Below are positions 26,001 to 32,801 of a stretch of 64,000 nucleotides of DNA, in pieces (within the stretch, counting starts at the first letter, position 1; each line of letters begins with the position of its first letter). Both the position numbers and the translations under genes were made by a program. This DNA is from Archivesica marissinica (taxonomy: Eukaryota > Mollusca > Bivalvia > Venerida > Vesicomyidae). Under the pieces are notes generated by a model, which was given only the letters and a program-made list of their open reading frames with translations, did no database searches and had not been told where the DNA came from. The stretch lies in contig CM026398.1 in assembly GCA_014843695.1 (NCBI GenBank), forward strand, positions 44,261,372 through 44,325,371, read 5' to 3'.

Positions 26001-28694
26001 TAGTAACCGTTATTGAGGGTACGTAGTAACCATTATTAAGGGTACTTAGTATCAGTTATTGAGGGTATGTAGTAACCGTTATTGAGGGTACGTAGTAACC
26101 ATTATTAAGTGTACTTAGTATCAGTTATTTAGGGTACTTAGTAATCATTATTGAGGGTACGTAGTAACCATTATTAAGGGTACTTAGTATCAGTTATTTA
26201 GGGTACGTAGTAACCGTTATTAAGGGTACTTAGTATCAGTTATTCAGGGTACGTAGTAACCGTTATTGAGGGTACGTAGTAACCGTTATTAAGGGTACTT
26301 AGTATCCGTCATTGAGGGTACGTAGTAACCATTATTAAGGGTACTTAGTAACAGTTATTTAGGGTACGTAGTAACCATTATTAAGGGTACTTAATATCAG
26401 TTATTTAGGGTACTTAGTAATCGTTATTGAGGGTACGTAGTAACCATTATTAAGGGTACTTAGTATCAGTTATTTAGGGTACGTAGTAACCGTTATTAAG
26501 GGTACTTAGTATCCGTTATTTAGGGTACGTAGTAACCGTTATTGAGGGTACTTAGTAACCGTTATTGAGGGTACTTAGTATCAGTTATTTAGGGTACGTA
26601 ATAACCGTTATTGAGGGTACGTAGTAACCGTTGTTAAAGGTACTTAGTATCCGTTATTGAGGGTACGTAGTAACCGTTATTAAGGGTACTTAGTATCAGT
26701 TATTTAGATACACGTTTAGTGACCGTTATTAAGGGTACTTAGTATCCGTTATTGAGGGTACGTAGTAACCGTTATTGAGGGTACATAGTAACCGTTATTG
26801 GGTGTACTTAACATCCGTTATTAAGGGTACCATGCATCCGTGTTTATGGTCACGGTAATATCCGTGTTTGTGGTCATGACGTAATATCCATCTTAAAAGG
26901 CATATACTATCCGAGATTGAGGGTAATCCGTGGTCGAGAGGTTACGGTCGCTGTCCTGTATACCAATGCAGTCTAGCATCACTGATGGTTAGTCCGCTTC
27001 CGTGGTCGACAGGTTAAAGTCGCTGACTTGTATACCACTGTAACCTATCATCACTGACGGTCACGGGTTCGAGCCCCGCTCAGACCGTGTCTCATATGAA
27101 AACGTTGGCAGTTTCTTACGGAAGTGTGTGCACCAAGTACTGGTTAACCGCTGGAGTTTGCCCAGGAAAGGTGTTGTTAAGTAAACTACCCGTCGCTCAA
27201 ATGGATAACCTGTAGCGACGTTAGACCGGTAGGCTGTCCGGTTAGCGCAGTGGTTAATGCGCTCGCTTCTCACCAATGCACCCCGGGTTCGATCCTCGGA
27301 CCGGGAAGTATGTGAGATGGTACAATGGTCGCCAGATCGGACAGGTGTGTTTTCTCCGGGTACTCCGGTTTCCTCCTACACCGAATGACCATATTTACGC
27401 GTTCACCCGCGCCAACGAGAGTGATTAATATAAGTTGTTGAATTTTCTTCGCAATCGTTGTAAAATAAACAAAGTTTAAACTTAAACGTTAAATAAACTT
27501 AAATTCAAAAACATTGATTGAGGGTATACGTGTGTGTATGTACCTAATGTCCGTGTATGAGGCTCCTTAATATCCGAGGTTGATGGTAAGTAAATATCTG
27601 TGTTGTATAGGTAACATTCTAGAATTGATGCCATGAACCTGAAAGCCCCACTGGAGCCGTTACGATTGTGCCCTTAGGCAAGGCATTTAAATTCCACGTT
27701 GCCTCTTCTCTCTCCCTCGTGGCGATGGATTCCATCAGGAATGAGGTCTCGAGAGTGATTTATATAAGTTGAAATAAATTGTTTCGCAATCGAGCTAAAA
27801 TAAATTTGTATAAACTAACCTGAAAGCAATCCTGCTTAATTATATATACTAGGTCGCACATTTACATTATGTTTGTAATAACATCTTGCAAATGTGTTAT
27901 GGTGTCTGTGCTCTTGCAAACACAGAGTCAGATATAAAGTGTATGTAAATAAGTAATATACATAGTGTGGCGTCCGTGGTCCAGTGGTAGAGCGTCGGAT
28001 TTGGAATCGAACGGTCCCGGGTTCGATACTCGGTCAGGCCACTTATGTAGTGTCATTGAGCAAGGCACCTCACACACACTGCTTAGTACTGGTTAATCGC
28101 TTAGGTCGGCTAAGCCTGCCCAGGAAAACATGTCTAAGTCCCCGCGAGGGGTTTGACATTAAAGGAACATACATACATACTTGTATACCAGTTGGAACCA
28201 TTCTTGTATTTCTTTGTTATTCAGATACTATGGGTAACGAAAACAAGCCGGCTGGTCGGGTAGACGACGATGTTCAACCATACTATCCCGACAACCAACC
28301 ATATCCCGACAACAGGTCATATCCGGATAATCAGCCATATCCCGATAATCGACAGCATAACCCCGACTTACAGCCATATACTCCAGACGTACAGCCATAT
28401 GCCCCAGACGTACAGCCATACACGCCTGATGTCCAGCCATATTATCCGGATAATACGCCGTACGGCCGAGATAACGGTCCGTATAGACCGGATAATCAGC
28501 CGTATCAACCGGACGTTCAACCATACAATCCAGATTTAAAGCCGTATCCTAATCCAAACCCGGCAGGTCGAGTTGACGACGACACAGAACCCTATGTACC
28601 GGACAATGACCCTTACATGCCGGACAATCAGCCGTACGGCGGGAGCGATGATGATCAACCTTATGGTGGCAGTGATGATAATCAGCCGTACTAA
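13959..28694 (+). CDS. Gene 1: Shisa/CYYR1-like membrane protein with Tyr-Pro repeat tail (5 exons, 310 aa)
   Basis: Model: join 13959-14001, 14723-14840, 16230-16351, 16914-17093 and 28225-28694 (933 nt, frame preserved; phases 1, 2, 1, 1; all introns GT-AG). Seen: a signal peptide (about 1-18), a short Cys-rich ectodomain (Cys 19, 23, 37, 41, 42, 50, 51) with CCGDIHLKYCC, one membrane span (about 56-77) followed by basic CYYRRKK, a Pro/Val-rich juxtamembrane exon, and an exon 5 tail of about 155 residues built from QPY-x-PD-[NV] repeats. Family: the CCG...YCC motif next to a span is typical of Shisa/CYYR1/WBP1-like single-pass proteins. The tail lacks a PPxY motif, unlike many relatives, but is very rich in Tyr. 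Role unknown; a membrane adaptor whose tail could be tyrosine-phosphorylated is inference. Intron 4 (11.1 kb) is about 87% minisatellite. Confidence 0.83.
14009..14046. repeat. (TAA)n microsatellite
   Basis: An imperfect TAA run a few bases inside intron 1 of gene 1. Confidence 0.9.
14222..14359 (-). mobile_element. SINE-A 5' part
   Basis: The minus-strand head (GAGAAGCGAGCGCGCTACCC, GAACCCGAGTTGCATTGG) and CCGGAGTACCAGGAG match SINE-A. The 3' half is absent. It lies in intron 1 of gene 1. Confidence 0.85.
14445..14668 (-). mobile_element. SINE-B (tRNA-derived)
   Basis: In minus orientation, the head carries AGCGCAGTGGATGTGCG (A-box region) and GAGTTCGAGCCCCGC (B box). The body has CATTCCTGATGGAATCCATC, and the 3' domain has AAGTT...GAACTTGTTTCGCAATCG followed by AGCTAAAATAAATTTG. 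It ends 55 bp before exon 2 of gene 1. Confidence 0.88.
14723..14840 (+). CDS. Gene 1 exon 2: Cys-rich ectodomain exon
   Basis: The acceptor is TTATATTTTCAG at 14722 and the donor CG|GTACGG at 14841. It encodes residues 15-53, including CDTQCSYFNDF and CSTGCCGDIHLKYCC, entering in phase 1 and leaving in phase 2. It aligns with gene 0 exon 2 (CSYYDAF ... CCGTSTYRYCC), with two residues fewer before CCG. Confidence 0.85.
14920..15122 (-). mobile_element. SINE-E (tRNA-derived), 3'-truncated
   Basis: Its reverse complement matches the plus-strand copy at 31474: TGGTAATCCAGGGATCGCAG, GTTTAACGTCCCATCTG (minus) and the GTGTCGGTGC / CGTGCACGTAAAAGAACC body. It lies in intron 2 of gene 1. Confidence 0.82.
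15197..15438. repeat. 32-bp minisatellite, about 7.5 copies
   Basis: GAGTCGTCTGGAGAAGTTAA recurs with a 32-bp period (15201, 15233, onward) in intron 2 of gene 1. Confidence 0.92.
15766..16008 (+). mobile_element. SINE-A
   Basis: A full-length type copy in intron 2 of gene 1. It has GTCCGATTAGCGCAGCGCGC (A-box region, short internal deletion), GGGTTCTATCCTCGG (mutated B box), TTTTCTCCGCGTTCTCCGG and CCGCGCCAACGAGAGTGG, and the tail CTTGTTTCGCAATCATTG then AAATAAATAAAGTTTAAA. Confidence 0.88.
16230..16351 (+). CDS. Gene 1 exon 3: transmembrane exon
   Basis: The acceptor is ATGTTTCAG at 16229 and the donor GG|GTATGT at 16352. It encodes residues 54-94: a membrane span (YLTGILFGSILAFFLFVIVI then AVIIHC), a basic stop-transfer YYRRKK, and QTGIEYHR. 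Phases are 2 in and 1 out. Its last 65 nt and the donor are repeated twice more downstream. Confidence 0.87.
16287..16505 (+). repeat. Tandem triplication of exon 3 end plus splice donor (73-bp unit)
   Basis: CATTGCTGTCAT starts copies at 16287, 16360 and 16433. Each continues CTGCTACTACAGAAGGAAG and AAACAGACAGG. Copies 1 and 2 end in the donor GGGTATGTA (GT at 16352 and 16425); copy 3 has decayed (CCGGATATGTA). Using the second donor would shift the frame (73 nt) and stop at 16375-16377, removing the cytosolic tail. Confidence 0.9.
16628..16806. mobile_element. pogo/Tigger-like MITE, TA target
   Basis: It begins CAGTTTACATCCGTTATGTC and ends GACATAACGGATGTAGACTG, flanked by TA on both sides. 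CAGT-starting TIRs with TA duplications are typical of pogo/Tigger non-autonomous elements. A relative lies at 37487-37586. It lies in intron 3 of gene 1. Confidence 0.82.
16914..17093 (+). CDS. Gene 1 exon 4: juxtamembrane Pro/Val-rich exon
   Basis: The acceptor is CACTTTTCAG at 16913. A second CAG four bases on (16917) would shift the frame into a stop and is rejected. It encodes residues 95-154, including NYGTIHVCDGVVQPHPQ, VVPVVEISVTPATPTVSP and STISVIYDTE. Phase 1 both sides. The donor GAGG|GTACGTA is the start of the 23-bp minisatellite. Confidence 0.85.
17094..26835. repeat. 23-bp minisatellite in intron 4 of gene 1, 69-bp higher-order unit
   Basis: Monomers are 23 bp and come in three ordered types: GGGTACGTAGTAACCGTTA, GGGTACGTAGTAACCATTA and GGGTACTTAGTATCAGTTA. 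Together they form a 69-bp higher-order repeat, about 140 of them (over 400 monomers) with local deletions and ACAAATTTAGTATCC variants. The array starts at the donor itself. The first monomer overlaps GAGG|GTACGTATAG, and most type 1 and 2 monomers reproduce GAGG or AAGG then GTACGTA. Confidence 0.97.
26927..26991 (+). mobile_element. SINE-C head fragment
   Basis: TCCGTGGTCGAGAGGTTACG, CTGTATACCAATGCAG and CATCACTGATGGTTA match the first third of SINE-C. A second, longer copy starts at 26992, so this is a truncated copy in tandem with it. Confidence 0.72.
26992..27508 (+). mobile_element. SINE-C interrupted by SINE-A
   Basis: The SINE-C body runs 26992-27223 (GTCCGCTTCCGTGGTCGAC ... GTAGCGACGTTAG), and its final AAACGTTAAATAAACTTAAA follows the SINE-A insertion at 27484-27508. 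ACGTTA appears on both sides of the insert, as a short target duplication would. Confidence 0.82.
27232..27481 (+). mobile_element. SINE-A inserted in SINE-C
   Basis: GGCTGTCCGGTTAGCGCAGT (A-box region), CGGGTTCGATCCTCGG (B box), CCGGGTACTCCGGTTTCC, CCGCGCCAACGAGAGTGAT and the tail TTCGCAATCGTTGTAAAATA. It lies in intron 4 of gene 1. Confidence 0.92.
27635..27815 (+). mobile_element. SINE-B, 5'-truncated
   Basis: It starts within the body (CCCCACTGGAGCCGTTACG) and includes GTGCCCTTAGGCAAGGC, CCATCAGGAATGAGGTC, GAGAGTGATTTATATAAG and the tail TCGAGCTAAAATAAATTTG. The tRNA head is missing. Confidence 0.85.
27966..28185 (+). mobile_element. SINE-D (tRNA-derived)
   Basis: The head has GTCCGTGGTCCAGTGGTAGA (A box) and CCCGGGTTCGATACTCGG (B box). 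The body has GAGCAAGGCACCTCACAC, and the tail ends GACATTAAAGGAAC then (ATAC)n. It is the only copy of its type in the window and ends about 40 bp before exon 5 of gene 1. Confidence 0.78.
28225..28694 (+). CDS. Gene 1 exon 5: Tyr-Pro-Asp repeat tail and stop
   Basis: The acceptor is CTTTGTTATTCAG at 28224. It encodes residues 155-310 ending ...DDNQPY and TAA at 28692. The segment PAGRVDDD occurs twice and brackets a run of hexapeptide-like QPY-x-PD-N and QPY-x-PD-V units. The end is GGSDD(D/N)QPY repeated. It is low-complexity but has one continuous frame, acceptor-matched phase and a nearby poly(A) signal. Confidence 0.87.
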
Positions 28695-28803
28695 TTATAA
28701 ATACAAGGCAACATATTAATATGTATATATGTGTCTAATCTCCCAACAGTGAAATTACCGACCGAATAGGGCCTACTAAGCTTAGCAGAACTTAATTTCT
28801 CAT

Positions 28804-28809
28804 AATAAA
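28804..28809 (+). terminator. Poly(A) signal AATAAA for gene 1
   Basis: AATAAA lies 110 bp after the stop codon within CTCATAATAAAAAATG. Placement suits a short 3' UTR; cleavage was not observed. Confidence 0.55.
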
Positions 28810-29098
28810 AAATGAAAACGTATTGTGTTGCTTATTGAACCCACGGAGATTCGGCACGTTTGGGGGTACTAATATATATATTTATGTACAGGGATTCTAC
28901 TCTGTGGGATGTCAGATTTCGCATCGATCAGTAAAATGGCCCTATCTGAAACAATTTTGTAAACATCTGTCCAAATATAACGCCTATCCCGAGTCTTTAT
29001 ATTGTTCTTCAAATAAAACACAACTTAGAGCTGCATGCATGTATACTTTGCAAACAATTGCCACAGACATTGGCCATAGCAGGTCACATTTCCATACC

Positions 29099-29315
29099 AC
29101 AGGGATTCGGCACGTTTGGGGGTACTAGTATATATATTTAAGTACAGGGATTCTACTCTGTGGGATGTCAGATTTCGCATCGATCAGTAAAATCAGACAA
29201 AATTGTTTCAGATAGGGCCATTTTACTGATCGATGCGAAATCTGACATCCCACAGAGTAGAATCCCTGTACTTAAATATATATACTAGTACCCCCAAACG
29301 TGCCGAATCCCTGTG
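29099..29315. mobile_element. Element A2: short A-family palindrome inserted in A
   Basis: It has inverted ends CACAGGGATTCGGCACG and CGTGCCGAATCCCTGTG and is almost entirely palindromic about 29204. It is flanked by the 8-bp duplication TTCCATAC on each side. Confidence 0.9.
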
Positions 29316-29326
29316 TTCCATACTAG

Positions 29327-29797
29327 GACACGGGTTCTGTCAGCAATAAACAAAATCTTCGACAGGAGAGTTTTAACAGTGAATAACATTATCAATAAAA
29401 TGTGTTTCCACTAACGTGTAGGTTTATTCGTTAAAAATGTACGTCAAAAAGAGATTTCGGAGAATTTTTCAATTTGTTTTGAAAATTTCTCAAGCGGCGC
29501 AGTTCGCGTTGAAACGAGCGTTCTGATTGGATTATGATTATTCTTCATATAAAAACAAACATCTTGTTACATTCTAATAATCCAATCAGAACGATCGTTG
29601 CAACGCTCGTTTCAACGCGAATTGCGCCGCTTTAGAAATGTTCAATACAAATTGAAAAATTCTACGAAATCTCTTTTTGACGTACATTTTTGCCGAATAA
29701 ACCTACACGTTAGTGGAAACACATTTTATTGATAATGTTATTCACAGTTAAAACTCTCCCGTCGAAGATTTTTTTTGTTGCTGACAGAACCCGTGTC
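29327..29797. mobile_element. Element B: palindromic element at the centre of A
   Basis: It begins GACACGGGTTCTGTCAGCAA and ends TTGCTGACAGAACCCGTGTC, flanked by CTAG on both sides (4-bp target duplication at the A palindrome centre). The arms are long inverted repeats with a short unpaired middle near 29545-29580. A half copy with the same junction lies at 4299-4480. Confidence 0.85.
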
Positions 29798-29802
29798 CTA
29801 GT

Positions 29803-30638
29803 CACAGGCACCAGACACAAAAAAAAATTTTTTGGCCTATGGTCATATAGTAAGTAATATATAATAAAGGCAACCAACGAAAGTGAAACATGCATGCAGA
29901 AACTAGGTAAAAACGACCAGATCACTGATTTGCCCTCGTGGTCCCGACCGGAAGACCTTATTCTATCAACAAATACTTTTTATTTCATGGAGATCGGTCA
30001 AATAACACCAGAATGGCACATTGTTTCATCGTGAACAGCAGGGCATGAAATGTTGTCGTTTTGGCTGGGTGTTCGGTTTTTGATTTGGCGGAATGTTTTC
30101 TCGGCGTTTTACCCAGTGTAATACTCATAACATCTAAAAATCACTCATACTTCGTTAAATGGAATCTTTCTCTCGCGAATCATGTTGTTTGCAGCCTCGG
30201 CGTGCAGATCCAACAGCAATACAGGAATCAAATACAAAACAAAAGTGAAATTCAATAATTGTTCCATTTTGGATAAGATCCGCGGTGAATATACAGCGGC
30301 ATTTCATTGGCTGCTGTTTATATATGTATTTACATGTTTCATTTTTGACCAATGAGAAAAAAGCATTCATTCACATCGTATGTTGCCAAAAACCGATCGC
30401 CCAGCCAAAACGACAACTTTTCGTTTCCTGCTGTTCCCGATGAAACAATGCGCCGTTCAGGTGTTATTTGATCGATCTCGATGAAATAAAAAGTATTTGT
30501 TGATAGAAAAAGGTTTTACCTAGTTTCTCGTCGATGTTTCTGCATGCATGTTTCAATTTCGTTGGTTGCCTTTATTATATATTACTTACTATATGACCAT
30601 AGGCCAAAAATAAAAAAATTTTGTGTCTGGTGCCTGTG
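29803..30638. mobile_element. Element C: ~836-bp foldback element
   Basis: It begins CACAGGCACCAGACACAAAA and ends with the inverse ...GGTGCCTGTG. Arms match inward for more than 250 bp (GGCCTATGGTCATATAG; TGTTTCATCGTGAACAGCAG; GTTTTGGCTGGG), with a unique centre (about 30090-30370). It is flanked by the 8-bp direct repeat GTCCTAGT. No convincing protein is encoded. Confidence 0.87.
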
Positions 30639-30646
30639 GTCCTAGT

Positions 30647-30723
30647 CACAGGGATTCGGCACGTTTGGGGTATACTATTATAAATATATATACTAGTACC
30701 CCCAAACGTGCCGAATCCCTGTG
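30647..30723. mobile_element. Minimal A-family element (both TIRs only)
   Basis: Seventy-seven bp consisting of CACAGGGATTCGGCACG, a TA-rich centre and the inverse CGTGCCGAATCCCTGTG. It is flanked by GTCCTAGT on both sides, the same 8-bp target as element C. Confidence 0.88.
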
Positions 30724-30993
30724 GTCCTAGTATGGAAATGTGACCTGCTATGGCCAATGTATGTGGCAATTGTTTGCAAAGTATACATGCATGCAGCTTA
30801 AAGTTGTGTTTTATTTGAAGAACAATATAAAGACTCGGGATAGGTGTTATATTTGGACAGATTTGTACAAAATTGTTTCAGATAGGGCCATTTTACTGAT
30901 CGATGCGAAATCTGACATCCCACAGAGTAGAATCCCTGTACTTAAATATATATACTAGTACCCCCAAACGTGCCGAATCCCTGTGATTGAACC

Positions 30994-31473
30994 AGGGTTC
31001 CATAGATCTACAGGAGTACGAGTGTCCAGTTTTTAATGCCAGCAATATTAATAAAATATGCTAAAAGTGATGTACGCATTATGATATGTTAACGGAGCTC
31101 CGACGAGAGCCGAATGAAAAATAGACTAACCTAGTCAAAATAAGATTATGTATTTTCCAACAATGTTTTAAGTACTCTAAAAACTTTAAAGAAGATGGTT
31201 AGTTTCATTACTGCATAATTTGTGTAATACTGATTTTGTATGTAATACAATTGTATGACAGCAACTGTTTTGGCAGTTAGTTTGAACAGAAATATAACTC
31301 TATGGTCATAATATTGTTAAAAAACGAAATTGTAATGATTTAAAAGAGTTTTACTATATAAGTCTATGTAAACTAGAGCTAGTTGACCAATAGCTTCAAT
31401 ATAAAGTATATGTAAACTATGTTTATACTATATAGCATGTGTTCAATTATAACACAGGTATATTGACAGAAGG
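30994..31473. other. No feature recognised
   Basis: About 480 bp of AT-rich intergenic sequence after element A. No open frame with exon character and no inverted or tandem repeat of note. Confidence 0.5.
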
Positions 31474-31745
31474 ATCTGTAGCCCAGTGGTAACACGCTGG
31501 ACTGGTAATCCAGGGATCGCAGGTTCGATCCCCCGTCTGACCCTAATAAAATTAACAGTCTTTCAGATGGGACGTTAAACCGGGGTCTCGTGTCGGTGCT
31601 TTACACCGTGCACGTAAAAGAACCAGAGGAGACTCTGGAGTGGGTCTCTGTCTGTATCATGCATTATCCTCCAAAATCTAAAATGACTAATATCTTCAGG
31701 CGTCGCTCATATGGGCAACCGGTAGCGACGATAAATAAACGGGGG
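31474..31745 (+). mobile_element. SINE-E (tRNA-derived)
   Basis: The head has TGTAGCCCAGTGGTAACACG (A box) and CGCAGGTTCGATCCCCC (B box). The body has CAGATGGGACGTTAAACCG and CACGTAAAAGAACCAGAGG. The 3' end has the stem CGTCGCT ... AGCGACG followed by ATAAATAAACGGGGGG, the same end design as SINE-C. Confidence 0.87.
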
Positions 31746-32731
31746 GAAACCCAGGTATCACCATTTGAGCAACCTTCGTAGTGATCCACTAGATGATGGT
31801 ACATGTAAACTATTAAAGCTCTGTCCAGACATTCCTCTCTCTGAGAAGATGACTTTAAAGAGTTCTTCTTCTACCTTTATTGGCCACCTTCAACTTAGTC
31901 CAAATATTTAGACTTGGAAAATGTGACATTTTACTATCAAGGCATTTTTCAAATAACAGAGAATTTTGTTTATGTAGAGGTCTTATATATCTACCTTCAA
32001 CTGACTGAAGTTATTGCCAGGGTTGAGCGCAAGAAGGAAATAAGAAATGAAGGGTGAAACTATGTACAATGAAGGATAAAAACGTAAGAGAGAGAGTTAG
32101 TAGCAAGTTAAGATTGGAAAAGCGTGTTCCATTCCCTGATGTTGCGTGGGAAGAAGGATTGAAGTCACGAGATCTAGTGGGCTACTTGTTCCTGGAATCT
32201 GGAAAGAGTGTGGTTGTGTGTGGCGAGATAGACTAATAGGTGGTAATAAGTATGTTGTCTAGTCGATGGCTACTAAGTTGTACTCTACTTTATAGAGCAT
32301 TGTAAGGATGGCATCCCGCCGTCTGTTCTGTAGTGCAAATTTCCAGTTCAGATCATTATTACTGTATTAAAGTATTTAGTGATGCTTGACTTGACACGGA
32401 TAACCTCCCTTTGATGAAACGTGGCCATTTGTAAATAATAGTATCGAAAGTAGATAATTTGATCGCCTCATACTCCATGAAACGTGTACACACCTTTAAA
32501 CATCCGTTTATAATATTCGTTTGTACCTGTGATCGTATACTACTGTACTATATGTTCATATTCAGTCAAAGTTGAGACATATCTGAATTGTCAGTTAATC
32601 ATTCACGGTTTCTTGCTTGTCACCTTGTGTGATGACTTTGGAGGCGGACAATCTTAGATAGTGAAGCAGTCTTAAATAGATGTATCTATCTTGAGACAAG
32701 TACACGATTGCAAGTGGAATACATAACCAAA
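31746..32731. other. 5' flank of gene 2, no feature recognised
   Basis: About 990 bp between SINE-E and the start codon of gene 2. The 60-codon open frame at 32054-32236 has no recognised features and is not called. The last stretch before 32732 is presumably 5' UTR and promoter, but no TATA box or initiator can be assigned with confidence. Confidence 0.45.
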
Positions 32732-32801
32732 ATGGTATACCAACATATGGGAATGCTTGTAGCATTAATTGTTCTGTCCGCTTTTGGATACATAAGGGCA
32801 G
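32732..32801 (+). CDS. Gene 2 exon 1: signal-peptide exon
   Basis: ATG at 32732 in a good context (CCAAAATGG) opens MVYQHMGMLVALIVLSAFG and YIRA plus one base, then the donor G|GTAGGC at 32802. Hydrophobic residues 8-19 suit a signal peptide. Phase 1. Confidence 0.78.

Larger units (their letters stand above)
28842..30985. mobile_element. Element A: hAT-like palindromic element carrying four nested insertions
   Basis: The outer element begins CACGGAGATTCGGCACG (decayed CACAGGGATTCGG) and ends CCGAATCCCTGTG at 30985. It is flanked by an 8-bp duplication ATTGAACC (28834-28841 and 30986-30993). The left arm (28842-29098) and right arm (from 30733) are reverse complements meeting at CCATACTAGTATGG. 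B, a second A copy, C and a minimal A element sit at or near this centre. CAGGG-type termini plus 8-bp duplications indicate hAT; there is no transposase. Confidence 0.88.

Noticed and set aside
28228..28539. Other open frames over the Tyr-Pro exon (both strands)
   Set aside because: Low-complexity DNA is open in several frames. Only the frame matching the acceptor phase joins exon 4 and ends with a stop near a poly(A) signal.
30061..30370. Open frames in the centre of element C
   Set aside because: They are 65-71 residues, overlap on opposite strands within a foldback element, and have no recognisable domain.
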